Positions 42,453 through 51,983 are shown, numbered from the stretch's first letter. The stretch: DNA of 64,000 bases from Methylobacterium planeticum (GCF_008806345.1 NZ_VZZJ01000014.1:1-64000); one strand, 5' to 3'. Translations and numbers: made by a program. The notes: generated by a model not told the origin, from the letters alone.

Positions 42453-44774
42453 ATGACACAGCGCGTCTTTGGTCAGGCCCTGAATGGGCCACTCTATGCT
42501 GCATTTCTCTCGACCACCTGTGGTCTTCTTGCATCAGGTCCGGCCCTGGCTCAGACCAGTCCCGCGACCGATGTCGAGCTGTCCGAGCTGAGCGTGGCGG
42601 GCGAAGGGCGCGGGCGAAGCCTCGGGGGGGCCCTGTACGGCCCCGGCGGCGCGACCGGTCCCGTCCCGGGCTACGTCGCCAGCCGCAGCACTGTCGGCAC
42701 CAAGACGGACACGCCGATCGTGGAGACGGCGCAATCGGTCTCGGTCATCGGCCGCAAGCAGATCGAGGACCAGAACGCGCTCACCATCAACCAGGCCCTG
42801 CGCTACACGCCGAGCGTCACCACCGAGCAGCGCGGCGGCGCCGGCTCGACGCGGCTGGAGCAGTTCTACATCCGCGGCTTCACCGCGCCGCTGTTCTTGG
42901 ACGGCCTGCCCCTGCCCGGCAGCCGCGACGCCTTCCCGAGCGTCGATCCCTTCCGGCTCGAGCGCGTCGACATCATCAAGGGGCCGGCCTCGGTCCTGTA
43001 CGGCCAGTCCGGCCCGGGCGGCATCGTCAACCTCGTGTCGAAGGTGCCGCAATTCGTCCGTCACGGCGAGATCTTCGTGCAGGGCGGCGGCTTCAACGAG
43101 GTGCGCGGCGGCATCGATGTCGGCGGGCCGATCGCGGCCGAGGCCGGCCCCCTGGCCGACCAGTTCGCCTACCGGGTGATCGCCGGGGGCTGGAACGGCG
43201 ACGGTCCGGCGGTGACCACCAAGGTCGAGCGGGTCTTCTTCAACCCGAGCCTCACCTGGCGGCCATCGGCCGATACCTCGCTCACCGTCATCGGCAATTA
43301 CCAGCGTGATCCGTTCTCCGGCTTCTACGGCGGGTTCCCGTCGGTCGGCACCGTCTTCCCCCGCAATTTCGGCAACGGCGTCATCGGGCGCCTGCCGGTC
43401 GATTTCTACGACGGCGACCGCAATTTCGAGCGCTCGGACCGGACGCAGGGCTCGATCAGCTACCTGTTCGACCACCGCATCAACGACAACCTGCGCTTCC
43501 ACTCGGCGGGGCGCTACCTCCACACCGAGGGCGATTACCGCAGCGTCTTCACGGCGTTCAGCGATCTCAACGGCCCCGGCTCCAGCGGCCCGGTGATCAG
43601 CCGCTCGCGCGGCGGCACCAGGGTCGAGATCGACGCCTTCACGATCGACAACAATGTCGTGGCGAACTTCGACACCGGCTTCATCGCGCACACCGCGCTG
43701 CTCGGCGTCGATCATCGGACCTTCCGCACCGGAACCCTCGCGGGGCCGTTCCCGGCCGCTCCCAGCCTGAACGCGCTGGCGCCGAACTACGACATGAACA
43801 TCCCGTTCCCGGATTTCACGTCGCAGTCCCGGATCACCGCCGAGCAGACCGGCGTGTACTTCCAGGACCAGGCCAAGTTCGATCGCCTCGTGCTGACGCT
43901 GGGCGGGCGCTACGACACCGCCCGGCAGACCGGGCCGACCCGGACCCTCGCCACCGGGGCCGTCGCCTACCAGGACGTGCCCTCGGACGCGTTCACGGGC
44001 CGTGCCAGCCTGCTCTACCTGTTCGACAGCGGCGTCGCGCCCTACGTCTCCTACAGCGAGGCCTTCGAGCCCATCGTCACCGGACGCATCTTCGACCCGG
44101 CCTTCGGCAGCGCGGGGCGCATCCCCGACCCCGTCTCCAGCAACCAGTACGAGGCCGGCATCAAGTACCAGCCGCCCGGCACCGACATCCTGCTGACGAC
44201 CGCGTTCTTCGACATCCGGCGCAAGAACGCCACCAACACCGATCCGGTGAACCCCAACTTCGTGCTGCAGACCGGCGAGGTCGGCGTTCAGGGCGTCGAG
44301 TTCGAGGCGAAGGCCAATCTCGCCGAAGGCCTCAACCTCGTCGGCGGCTTCTCGTTCCTCGACATCCGGAACGTGCGCGACATCGGCTTCACCCTGAACG
44401 ACCTGACCCGGCAACAGGTCCCGCTCGTCGGGCGGCGCCCGGTCCAGGTGCCGGACACGACGGCCTCGCTCTTCGTCGATTACCGCTTCACGGACGGGCC
44501 GCTGCTCGGCCTCGGGATCGGAGGCGGCGTGCGCTATCTCGGGCCGTCCTGGGGCGACCCGGCCAACACCTTCAAGGTGCCGGCGAGCGTCCTCCTCGAC
44601 GCGGTCCTCTCCTACGACCTGAAGCACCTCGACGCGACGCTGCAAGGCTTCACCATGCAGCTCAACGCCCAGAACCTCCTCGACGAGCGTTACGTCACGG
44701 GCTGCTTCAGCTATTCGGGCTGCTATTACGGCCTGCCGCGCACGGTCTACGCAACCCTGCGCTATCGCTGGTAG
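42453..44774 (+). CDS. TonB-dependent siderophore receptor
   Basis: A 773-residue outer-membrane receptor. The signal peptide ends near ALAQ. The plug (about 65-190) contains DTPIVETAQSVSVIGRKQIE, LNQALRYTPSV-like and RLERVDIIKGPASVLYGQSG. The barrel ends with the C-terminal aromatic (TLRYRW). It imports ferric siderophores or related metal complexes using TonB energy. The ATG at 42453 is selected; a TTG at 42420 is an alternative. A PepSY membrane protein follows 82 bases later, a common partner in ferri-siderophore reduction. An Irr-like site lies upstream. An older, broken relative is at 8.6-9.2 kb. Confidence 0.93.
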   Translation: MTQRVFGQALNGPLYAAFLSTTCGLLASGPALAQTSPATDVELSELSVAGEGRGRSLGGALYGPGGATGPVPGYVASRSTVGTKTDTPIVETAQSVSVIGRKQIEDQNALTINQALRYTPSVTTEQRGGAGSTRLEQFYIRGFTAPLFLDGLPLPGSRDAFPSVDPFRLERVDIIKGPASVLYGQSGPGGIVNLVSKVPQFVRHGEIFVQGGGFNEVRGGIDVGGPIAAEAGPLADQFAYRVIAGGWNGDGPAVTTKVERVFFNPSLTWRPSADTSLTVIGNYQRDPFSGFYGGFPSVGTVFPRNFGNGVIGRLPVDFYDGDRNFERSDRTQGSISYLFDHRINDNLRFHSAGRYLHTEGDYRSVFTAFSDLNGPGSSGPVISRSRGGTRVEIDAFTIDNNVVANFDTGFIAHTALLGVDHRTFRTGTLAGPFPAAPSLNALAPNYDMNIPFPDFTSQSRITAEQTGVYFQDQAKFDRLVLTLGGRYDTARQTGPTRTLATGAVAYQDVPSDAFTGRASLLYLFDSGVAPYVSYSEAFEPIVTGRIFDPAFGSAGRIPDPVSSNQYEAGIKYQPPGTDILLTTAFFDIRRKNATNTDPVNPNFVLQTGEVGVQGVEFEAKANLAEGLNLVGGFSFLDIRNVRDIGFTLNDLTRQQVPLVGRRPVQVPDTTASLFVDYRFTDGPLLGLGIGGGVRYLGPSWGDPANTFKVPASVLLDAVLSYDLKHLDATLQGFTMQLNAQNLLDERYVTGCFSYSGCYYGLPRTVYATLRYRW

Positions 44775-44856
44775 CGGGATCGGATCTGCCGGGACACGCA
44801 TCCCGGGCCGGCCGCCCTTGGGGCGAGCCCGGGCCGGGGCCCCGATCGGAGGGTGC

Positions 44857-46452
44857 ATGGGGAAGACGTTTCGCCAATCGATGGCCTGGCTGCACGCGTG
44901 GTCGGGCCTCGTGGTCGGCTGGGTGCTGTTCGCCGTCTTCGTCACCGGCACCGCGAGCTACTACCGCGCCGAGATCTCGCTCTGGATGCGGCCCGAGCTG
45001 CGCAGCGGCGCGACGCTCGGTCCCGACGCGATGGCGACGGCGGCGGAGCGCGCCGTCGCGCATTTGCAGGCGCACGCGGCCGGTGCGCGCGCCTGGTTCA
45101 TCACGCTGCCGCGCGCCGAGAACCCGGTGGTTGAGGTCTTCTGGCGCACCGGCCCGGGCCGCCCGCCGGAACATGCAGAGCTCGATCCCGAGACCGGCGC
45201 GCCGGCCTCCGTGCGGGCGACGCGGGGCGGCGACTTCCTCTACCGCTTCCATTTCGAGCTCAACATGCCGCCCCTCTGGGGACGCTGGATCGTCGGCCTC
45301 TGCGCCATGATCATGCTGGTGGCGCTGGTCTCGGGGATCGTCACGCACCGGCGCATCTTCGTGGACTTCTTCACCTTCCGGCGGCACAAGTCCCTCCAGC
45401 GCGGCTGGCTCGACGCCCACAACGTCACGGGCGTCCTCGCCCTGCCGTTCCACCTGATGATCACCTACACGGGCATCGTCACCCTCGCCCTGATGTACAT
45501 GCCCTGGGGCGTCACGACCGCCTACAAGGGCGACGCGCCGCGCTTCTTCGCCGAAGCCGGCCAGATCACCGCCCCGCGCCAGCCCGCGGGCCAGCCCGGC
45601 ACCCTCGCCCCGGTCGGACCGATGGTGCGGCAGGCGATGGCCACGATCCCGGGGCCGCTGGAACGGCTCTCGATCCTCAATCCGAAGGACGCGAACGCCT
45701 CGGTCGTCGCCGTGTTCGAGGAGCCGCACGGCCTCTCCCACGAGCATCCCCAGGTCGCCTTCGACGGCACGACGGGCGCGGTCGCGGAAATCCGGGCCGG
45801 CGGGCTGCAGCCCGGGGCCAAGACCTTCACCACGATGGTCGGCCTGCACGAGGCGCATTTCGCCGGCCCCGTCCTGCGGATCCTGTTCTTCCTCTGCGGC
45901 CTGGCCGGCTGCGCCATGGTGGCGACCGGGCTGCTGCTCTGGTCGGTCGCGCGGCTGCCGAAGCCCGGCGCGCGGCCGGGCTTCGGCCTGCGGCTCGTCC
46001 AGGGCCTCAACGTCGCGACCGTGGCGGGGCTGCCGGCGGCCGTCGCGGCGTATTTCCTGGCCAACCGCCTCCTGCCCGTCGGGCTGCCCGACCGGGCCGC
46101 CTGGGAGGTCGGCGGCTTCTTCGCGATCTGGCTCCTCGTCGGCCTGATCGCCCTCCTGCGCCCGCAGCGCCGGGCCTGGACCGAGATGCTGACGGCGGCC
46201 GCGATCCTGTACGCGGCCGTCTGCGGCGCCGACGGCCTGCGGATCCTCCGCGAGGGCCTCGCGGGCGGCCGGCCCGCCGATCCCCTCTTCCTGACCTTCG
46301 ACGGCGCGATGCTGGCGCTCGCCGGCCTCCTGCTCCTCGCGGCCCGGAAGGCGGCCCGGTACGACGGCGCGCCCCGCCCGAAGGCCGCCCGGACGGTCGG
46401 GATCCCGGAGCCGGACCGGGGCCGCGCCGCGCTGCTGGAGGCGGGCGAGTAG
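44857..46452 (+). CDS. PepSY-associated TM helix protein (ferri-siderophore reductase-like)
   Basis: A 531-residue inner-membrane protein. An N-terminal PepSY-associated helix (WLHAWSGLVVGWVLFAVFVT, with two His-type ligands) is followed by a periplasmic loop, helices near 150-175 with MIMLVALVSGIVTH, and HNVTGVLALPFHLMITYTG. Several membrane segments close the C-terminal third. Such proteins often lie next to siderophore receptors and are thought to reduce the iron complex or bind haem. It starts 82 bases after the receptor gene, with CGGAGGG ahead of the ATG. Confidence 0.87.
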   Translation: MGKTFRQSMAWLHAWSGLVVGWVLFAVFVTGTASYYRAEISLWMRPELRSGATLGPDAMATAAERAVAHLQAHAAGARAWFITLPRAENPVVEVFWRTGPGRPPEHAELDPETGAPASVRATRGGDFLYRFHFELNMPPLWGRWIVGLCAMIMLVALVSGIVTHRRIFVDFFTFRRHKSLQRGWLDAHNVTGVLALPFHLMITYTGIVTLALMYMPWGVTTAYKGDAPRFFAEAGQITAPRQPAGQPGTLAPVGPMVRQAMATIPGPLERLSILNPKDANASVVAVFEEPHGLSHEHPQVAFDGTTGAVAEIRAGGLQPGAKTFTTMVGLHEAHFAGPVLRILFFLCGLAGCAMVATGLLLWSVARLPKPGARPGFGLRLVQGLNVATVAGLPAAVAAYFLANRLLPVGLPDRAAWEVGGFFAIWLLVGLIALLRPQRRAWTEMLTAAAILYAAVCGADGLRILREGLAGGRPADPLFLTFDGAMLALAGLLLLAARKAARYDGAPRPKAARTVGIPEPDRGRAALLEAGE

Positions 46453-46460
46453 CGCTCGGA

Positions 46461-47642
46461 TCAGGGCGCCCAGACCTTCTGGACCTGACCGACGCCCCGG
46501 AGGCTGAAGGCGCCCGCGGGCCGGAGGCGCGCCGCGCATCGGCGCGCGAAGGCGTCGGACACCAGCACGGGCTCGCCCCGCTCCTCGCAGAGCCGCTCGA
46601 TCCGGCTCGCCTCGTTCACGGCCCGGCCGACCACCGTGAAGTCGAGCCGGCGGCCGGTGCCGACATTGCCGTAGACCACGGGGCCGTAATGCAGCACGAC
46701 ATCGGCCGGCAGGGCCGGGAGCCCGGCGGCGCGGCGCGCGGCGTTCAGGGCGTCGTTGCGCGCGAGGCCGTCCCGGGCCGCCGAGAGGGCGCCCGCGCAG
46801 GCCCGGCAGGGGTCGGCGTCGGGATCGTCCACCGGGAAGATCGCCAGGAAGCCGTCGCCGAGGAATTTCAGGACTTCGCCGCCATGGCGCGCGACGGGCT
46901 CGCCGAGCGCGTCGAAATGCTCGTCGAGCCAGCTCACCACGCGCAAGGGATCGTCGCGGTCGGTCAGCGCCGTGAAGCCGCGCAGGTCCGCGAGCAGGAT
47001 CGCGGCCGAGACCACCTCCCCCTCCCCGCGCCGGATGCGGCCGGCGAGCACCTGCGCGCCGGTGCGGGACCCCAGATAGGTGCCCAGCGCCTCGCGCATC
47101 GTGCGCGCGAGGCAGAGCTTGGCCGTCGCCAGAGCCGTCACCGGCACGAGGGCGGCGAGGGTGTCGAGATCGTCGGCCGAGAAGCCCTCCGGGTGATCCG
47201 ACGCGAAGGAGATCGCGACGCCGGTGATCGCGGTGCTCGGTGCGAAGGCCGCGAGGTGCATCACGTAATCCGAGCCGCCCTCGGCCCGAAGTTCGGCGAG
47301 GAGCGGCATCCCCGTCCCCTCCCCGTCCGAGAGGCGCCAGCGGCCGAAGCGCCGGCCCTGCCCGAGCAGAGCCGTCATCGGACTGCGCGCCACGAGGGCC
47401 GCGCCCTCCGGTCCGTGCTCCGTCGCGGCCAGGCAGACGCCCCGGCCTCGCGTCCAGATCAGGTTCACGCCGCGAAACAATGGGTCGAGGATCGGCAGCG
47501 AGAGGGCGGCGCGCCACAGCGGCAGCCCCGCGGCGACGAGCGCCTCGCAGAAGGCCGAGACGATCGCATCCGCGTCGTCCGAAGCCGTCGCCCGCGCCAT
47601 CATTTCGCGCTCGATCCGCGCGACATCGTGCCTGTCAGCCAT
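46461..47642 (-). CDS. Adenylate/guanylate cyclase with N-terminal sensor domain
   Basis: A 393-residue cytoplasmic cyclase. Residues 5-190 form a GAF-like sensory region without recognisable ligand residues. The class III catalytic domain (about 205-390) carries ADLRGFTALTD (first metal Asp), FLGDGFLAIFP (second Asp) and GRAVNEASRIERL. Base-specificity residues suggest adenylate cyclase but I would not insist. GGGGAGG precedes the ATG at 47642. It converges with the PepSY gene with an eight-base gap. Confidence 0.88.
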   Translation of the reverse strand: MADRHDVARIEREMMARATASDDADAIVSAFCEALVAAGLPLWRAALSLPILDPLFRGVNLIWTRGRGVCLAATEHGPEGAALVARSPMTALLGQGRRFGRWRLSDGEGTGMPLLAELRAEGGSDYVMHLAAFAPSTAITGVAISFASDHPEGFSADDLDTLAALVPVTALATAKLCLARTMREALGTYLGSRTGAQVLAGRIRRGEGEVVSAAILLADLRGFTALTDRDDPLRVVSWLDEHFDALGEPVARHGGEVLKFLGDGFLAIFPVDDPDADPCRACAGALSAARDGLARNDALNAARRAAGLPALPADVVLHYGPVVYGNVGTGRRLDFTVVGRAVNEASRIERLCEERGEPVLVSDAFARRCAARLRPAGAFSLRGVGQVQKVWAP

Positions 47643-47682
47643 GCAGCCTCCCCGCGGCTTGACGTTCGCTGCGCCGGCCGAG

Positions 47683-48105
47683 CTACGCCCCGCCGCCCCG
47701 CAGCGTGAAAGCCTGCCGGGCGGCCTGCACCTCGGCGTAGTGGGTCTCCGCCCAGATCCAGACACCGCAGAAGGCGGCGCTCAGGCTCTCACCGAGGCCC
47801 GTCAGCGTATAGTCGACGTGCGGCGGGATGACGGGGTGGACCGTTCGGGTCACCAGACCGTCCCGTTCCATCTGGCGCAGCGTCTGCGTCAGCATCTTCT
47901 GGCTGATGCCGAAGACAGCCTTGCCGATCTGCGTGAACCGGAGCGTGCCCCGTTCCTCCAGGGTTTCGAGGATCAGCATCGTCCACTTGTCGGCGACCTG
48001 CCCGATCACGTCGTGGACGAGCGCCTCCACGGCCGGGTCCACGACGTCCGGGACCGGTCCTCCGCGCGCCGCCTCGATCGTTCCCTCCGGCCCTGACTTC
48101 GGCAT
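47683..48105 (-). CDS. HxlR family transcriptional regulator
   Basis: A 140-residue winged-helix regulator of the HxlR group: QVADKWTMLILETLEERGTL, RFTQIGKAVFGISQKMLTQTLRQ-type recognition region and the wing DYTLTGLG. A cysteine in AAFCGVW near the C-terminus could sense oxidants. The start at 48105 follows AAAGAGAG. It is divergent from an SDR gene (102-base spacer) that is its likely target. Confidence 0.88.
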   Translation of the reverse strand: MPKSGPEGTIEAARGGPVPDVVDPAVEALVHDVIGQVADKWTMLILETLEERGTLRFTQIGKAVFGISQKMLTQTLRQMERDGLVTRTVHPVIPPHVDYTLTGLGESLSAAFCGVWIWAETHYAEVQAARQAFTLRGGGA

Positions 48106-48207
48106 CGAGCACTCTCTTTTCGGTGCGTATAGAACTTTATCGTGCCTACTTCGCAATGGAGAGTGTCGCTCCTATCCTCTGCCGATGCAACGTGGAGGGA
48201 CACGGAC

Positions 48208-48960
48208 ATGAAGATCAACCACAACACCATCCTGATCACGGGCGGTGGTTCGGGCATCGGACGCGCGCTCGCCGAAGCATTCCACGCGCTCGGCAACCAC
48301 GTGATCGTTTCGGGACGCCGGCAAAGTGCCCTCGATGCGGTCACGGCCGCCAATCCCGGCATGGCCTCCCTGCCGCTCGACATCACCGACGCGGCGAGCA
48401 TCAGGGCCTTCGCGGAGCGGGTTGTCCGCGATCATCCGGCCCTGAACGTGGTCATCCACAACGCGGGCATCATGCGGAATGAAGATGTGACGGCGGCGCC
48501 GGCATTCCTGGAGGATGCCGAGGCGACCGTCGTCACCAATCTCCTCGGGCCCATCCGCCTGAGTGCGGCGCTCCTGCCCCACCTGCAACGGCAACCGGCC
48601 AGCACGATCCTGACCGTCTCCTCGGGTCTCGCCTTCGTGCCGCTCGCGGCGACGCCGACCTACTGCGCCACCAAGGCGGCGATCCACGCCTATTCGATTG
48701 CCCTGCGGCTCCAGCTCCAGGCCACCTCCGTCGAGGTGATCGAGATCGTGCCCCCTTACGTGCGCACCGGGCTGCAGGGCGAGCATCAGGCCTCCGATCC
48801 GCGGGCGATGCCCCTCGACGCCTTCATCGGCGAGGTCATGAGCCTGCTGGGTCAGCCGGGGCCGGAGATCGTCGTCGAACGGTGCAAGCCCCTCCGCTTC
48901 GCCGCCGAGAGCGGGCGCATGGCCGAGATGGTCGCCCTGCTCAACGCGACCGAGCACTAG
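48208..48960 (+). CDS. Short-chain dehydrogenase/reductase (DltE-like)
   Basis: A 250-residue NAD(P)-dependent oxidoreductase. Rossmann motif TGGGSGIG (11-18), NAG (85-87), S139 and the catalytic pair Y152 and K156 (TYCATKAA) are all in place. It resembles the DltE/YusR-like group, which may reduce short aldehydes or ketones; the substrate is unknown. GGAGGGACACGGAC precedes the ATG at 48208. Divergent from the hxlR gene. Confidence 0.9.
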   Translation: MKINHNTILITGGGSGIGRALAEAFHALGNHVIVSGRRQSALDAVTAANPGMASLPLDITDAASIRAFAERVVRDHPALNVVIHNAGIMRNEDVTAAPAFLEDAEATVVTNLLGPIRLSAALLPHLQRQPASTILTVSSGLAFVPLAATPTYCATKAAIHAYSIALRLQLQATSVEVIEIVPPYVRTGLQGEHQASDPRAMPLDAFIGEVMSLLGQPGPEIVVERCKPLRFAAESGRMAEMVALLNATEH

Positions 48961-49094
48961 GGACGCCCCGGCCCGGATCGACGAGCCGCATCCCTGAGTA
49001 TGATTTGCCCACGCGTCGCGTGACGAGTACGTCCCATGTGCTTCGGACGCGCAGCACTCGATATCGTTCGAGAGATGTGCGCTCCTCAGCCCAA

Positions 49095-49200
49095 GCCCGA
49101 TTCGGCTCAAGTCCAACTCGGCCCAAGTCCAACTCGGCCCAAGTCCAACCCGACCCAAGTCCAACCCGGCCCAAGTCCAACCCGGCTCAGGTCCGACGAC
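49095..49200. repeat. 16-bp tandem repeat, about 6.5 copies
   Basis: The unit GTCCAACTCGGCCCAA (with CT/CC changes) repeats from 49111 to 49190. It is preceded by a degenerate copy (49095-49110) and followed by a partial one. The period is not a multiple of three and the arms have no dyad symmetry. It ends only 16 bases before the ATG of the exported hydrolase, covering the likely promoter or leader. Copy number could vary between strains. Confidence 0.85.
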
Positions 49201-49216
49201 AGTTGAAAGGCGCGCC

Positions 49217-49984
49217 ATGCTCGATCGCCGGACCTTCACGAGCGTCCTCCTGGCCGGAATCGGCGGCGCCCTGCTGCCCCGCGCGGTGCGGGCCCAGACC
49301 GCGGCGGCGCGCAACGTCATCCTCGTGCACGGCCTGTTCGCGGACGGCTCGTGCTGGTCCGAGGTCATCGCGCGGCTGCAGGCGGCCGGGCTCAACGCCA
49401 CCGCGGTTCAGAACCCCCTGACAACCCTCGAGGAGGCCGTGGCCGCGACCCGGCGGGTCCTGGCCCGGCAGGAGGGCGCGACCGTGCTGGTCGGCCATTC
49501 CTTCGCGGGGATGATCGTGTCGGAGGCCGGCATCGATCCCAAGGTGTCGGCGCTCGTCTACGTGGCGGCGCGCGCACCGGATGCCGGGGAGGATTACACG
49601 GCGTTGGCCAAGACCTACCCCGCCCCTCCGGCCTCGGCCGGCATCGTCTTCGACGGCGACGAGGGCCGCCTGACCGAGGCCGCGTTCCTGCGTGACTTCG
49701 CGGGCGACCTGCCGGAGGCGAGGGCGCGCGTGCTCTACGCCGTCCAGGAACCGTTCCGGAAGGCCCTGCTCGCGGGCAAGACCACCCAGGCGGCCTGGCG
49801 CGCGAAGCCGAGCTTCTACGCGGTGTCCACCGAGGACCGAACCATCAACCCCGATCTGCAGCGCTTCATGGCCAAGCGCATGAATGCGCGGACGATCGAG
49901 GTGGCGTCGAGCCACCTGTCCCTGATCTCGCACCCGGAGGAGGTCACGGGGCTGATCCTCGAGGCGGCCCGGGGCAGCGCCTGA
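49217..49984 (+). CDS. Exported alpha/beta hydrolase
   Basis: A 255-residue serine hydrolase. A signal peptide with a twin-arginine-like start (LDRRTFTSVLLAGIGGALL) ends near RAQ. The mature domain starts VILVHGLFADGSCW, has nucleophile S95 in GHSFAG, an acid in STEDRTINP and His in ASSHLSLISHPEEV. It resembles the salicylate-esterase / haloalkane-like alpha/beta hydrolase subgroup, with unknown substrate. The ribosome site (GAAAGG) lies after a tandem repeat array. Confidence 0.85.
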   Translation: MLDRRTFTSVLLAGIGGALLPRAVRAQTAAARNVILVHGLFADGSCWSEVIARLQAAGLNATAVQNPLTTLEEAVAATRRVLARQEGATVLVGHSFAGMIVSEAGIDPKVSALVYVAARAPDAGEDYTALAKTYPAPPASAGIVFDGDEGRLTEAAFLRDFAGDLPEARARVLYAVQEPFRKALLAGKTTQAAWRAKPSFYAVSTEDRTINPDLQRFMAKRMNARTIEVASSHLSLISHPEEVTGLILEAARGSA

Positions 49985-50157
49985 GCACCCGAGGCTCGCC
50001 GCGCCGCTGCATGCCCGGCCTCCACGGCGGGTCCGCGCGTCCGAAGGCTCCGTCGGAATCGCGGCGTCCGATCCTGAGGCAGGGTCTCGACGCTTCGACC
50101 TGCGCAGCCGCGCCTCGACGGACCGATCGGCTAGAAACCGGATGCGGATTCCTGCGC

Positions 50158-50304
50158 CTACCCCTGTGCGCCGGGCTCCACCCATCGGAGCACCGCCGCG
50201 AGCCGCTCCGCCTGGGCGCGGGTGAGGCCGGAGGAGACGGCGCTTCCGTTCTGATAGATCGTGAACGTGCCGTCGCCGGTGACGCGGATCTTGATCGAAG
50301 CCAT
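50158..50304 (-). CDS. Hypothetical mini-protein, 48 aa
   Basis: A 48-residue protein with a beta-hairpin-like first half (KIRVTGDGTFTIYQNG) and a helix (RAQAERLAAVLRWV). The pattern is orderly and codon use is native. Only the ATG at 50304 gives this sensible protein. No family recognised. Confidence 0.45.
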   Translation of the reverse strand: MASIKIRVTGDGTFTIYQNGSAVSSGLTRAQAERLAAVLRWVEPGAQG

Positions 50305-50556
50305 GATCGAATGCCTGCGACCGCCAGGGCCGGTACGGCTAAGCTTAACCGTTCCTGAATGACTCACAAGCCCAAGCTTGACCATTGATCCGCGAGGGTC
50401 GGATTTCCGCCACCGGCAAGGGCCTGCCCAGCCGCCGCGAGCGGACGCGCCGCCCGCGCCGCTTGACGTCGACGCGCACGCGAATGCGGCCGACGACGCG
50501 CCCGGTGGCCGCGCCGAAGCGAATCGTCACGACTGCGGGATCGGCACGCTAGGACG

Positions 50557-51579
50557 TCACGATCCGCGGCTGTCCGTGCGCGGCAGGCGCCCCTCGATCG
50601 GGTAAGCCGGATCGTTGTAGCCGGGGGTCGAGGGATGCCCCGTCGCCACGAGCGAATCGACCAGGGCCTCGTCCTCGGCCGTGAAGGCGTAGGAGAGTGC
50701 CCCGAGGTAATCCGCCCATTGTGCCTCGGTGCGCGGGCCGGCGATCACCGAGGAGATGAGGGCGTTGTTCAGGACCCAGGCCGCCGCGAACTGGCCGGCC
50801 GTGATCCCCCGCGCCTCGGCATGGGCCTGAAGGGTCCGGGCGATGCGCAGGGATTCCGGACGCCACTCCGTCTGCATCATGCGGGCGTCCTGCCGCCCGG
50901 CACGGGTCTCGGCGGGGGGTGGGGCATCCGGGTCGTACTTCGCGGTGAGCACCCCCCGCGCCAGGGGCGAGTAGGGTGCGACCCCCAGGCCGAAATACGC
51001 GCAGGCCGGCAGATGCTCCGACTCGGGCATCCGGTTGAGCGCGTTGTAGTAGGGCTGGCTCACGACCGGCCGGTCGATCCCGAGGTCGTCGCACAGGCGG
51101 CAGATCTCGGCGACCCGCCAGGAGCGGTGGTTGGAAACCCCGAAATACCGGATCTTGCCCTGCCGGACGAGGTCGCCCATCGCCCGCACGGTCTCGGCAA
51201 GCGACGTCCCGTGGTCCTCCTTGTGCAGGTAGTAGATGTCGATGAAGTCCGTGCCGAGGCGGCGCAGGCTCTCCTCCGCGGCCGCCATGATCCGGGCCCG
51301 CGACAAGCCCCCGTCATTGGGGCCCGGCCCCATCGGATTGGCGACCTTGGTCGCGAGCACCCAGGCCTGGCGCTCGGCAGCGATGGCCCGGCCGGTGATC
51401 TCCTCGGACCGGCCCTCGTTGTACACGTCCGCCGTGTCGATGAAGGTGACGCCCGCGGCCTTGGCGGACTGGACGATGCGGTTCGCCGTCGCCTCGTCGG
51501 TCTGGCCGCCGAACATCATCGTGCCGAGGCAGATCGGCGAGACCTTCAGGCCGGAACGGCCGAGATTGCGGTACTGCAT
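50557..51579 (-). CDS. Aldo/keto reductase
   Basis: A 340-residue NADPH-dependent oxidoreductase with the (beta/alpha)8 fold. The catalytic tetrad is visible: Asp and Tyr in FIDTADVYNEG, Lys in WVLATKVANP and His in YYLHKEDHG. The N-terminus MQYRNLGRSGLKVSPICLG and VLNNALISSVIAGPRT near the C-terminus match the YajO/Tas-like branch. Substrate unknown. Starts 51579 and 51588 are both possible; the first ATG matches family alignments. It is divergent from the acid-sugar operon. Confidence 0.92.
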   Translation of the reverse strand: MQYRNLGRSGLKVSPICLGTMMFGGQTDEATANRIVQSAKAAGVTFIDTADVYNEGRSEEITGRAIAAERQAWVLATKVANPMGPGPNDGGLSRARIMAAAEESLRRLGTDFIDIYYLHKEDHGTSLAETVRAMGDLVRQGKIRYFGVSNHRSWRVAEICRLCDDLGIDRPVVSQPYYNALNRMPESEHLPACAYFGLGVAPYSPLARGVLTAKYDPDAPPPAETRAGRQDARMMQTEWRPESLRIARTLQAHAEARGITAGQFAAAWVLNNALISSVIAGPRTEAQWADYLGALSYAFTAEDEALVDSLVATGHPSTPGYNDPAYPIEGRLPRTDSRGS

Positions 51580-51845
51580 GCAAGTCATCCGACGTTGATG
51601 TGGGCCGATCCCCACCCGGGATGGGTGTCCGACCGTTCCTGGGCAGGCGGCGCCGCCTCGAAGCGGGGGCCGTACGGGACGCGTCGATGCGGTCAGCCGA
51701 AACGGATAGCCGCCGCGATCCGGGGCGCCCACCCGCGGTGCAACCTAGGGCGCGCGATGCCGAGCGGTAAGTCCTGCGGCACGCGGATGCAACGTTCTGC
51801 CTGCGCGCCGAGGACGTGGGCGGATTCGGATGCCCGACCGTCATC

Positions 51846-51896
51846 ATCTGCGCAAATCGCGCAAATCGATTGACTGAACGCGCATTTTGCGCAGAT
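51846..51896. promoter_or_regulatory. Inverted repeat and direct repeats before the acid-sugar operon
   Basis: ATCTGCGCAAA (51846-51856) and TTTGCGCAGAT (51886-51896) form perfect 11-base arms separated by 29 bases. CGCAAATCG also occurs twice in tandem (51851-51868). DeoR-type repressors often need two spaced sites, and a deoR gene is the last gene of this operon. The link is inferred. Confidence 0.5.
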
Positions 51897-51910
51897 TGTG
51901 CCGAAACGCT

Positions 51911-51935
51911 CGCCCTCGCTCTTCCAGCGAGGGCG
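51911..51935. other. GC-rich leader hairpin before kdgT
   Basis: CGCCCTCGCT and AGCGAGGGCG pair perfectly around a five-base loop, 49 bases before the kdgT-like start. The sequence that follows on the plus strand (CTTCAACGTC then six As) lacks the T-run of a terminator. It may stabilise the leader or act as an attenuator element. Confidence 0.5.
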
Positions 51936-51983
51936 CTTCAACGTCAAAAAAGATTGCGCACAACGCGCAGGGAGGAAGCCGGC

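Noticed and set aside
49095..49200. Tandem array as a CRISPR
   Set aside because: Units are contiguous with no spacers and no cas genes occur in the window.
50345..50530. 61-residue minus-strand ORF with GTG start between the mini-protein and the aldo/keto reductase
   Set aside because: Very Arg-rich, no ribosome site seen. Could be real but unsupported.
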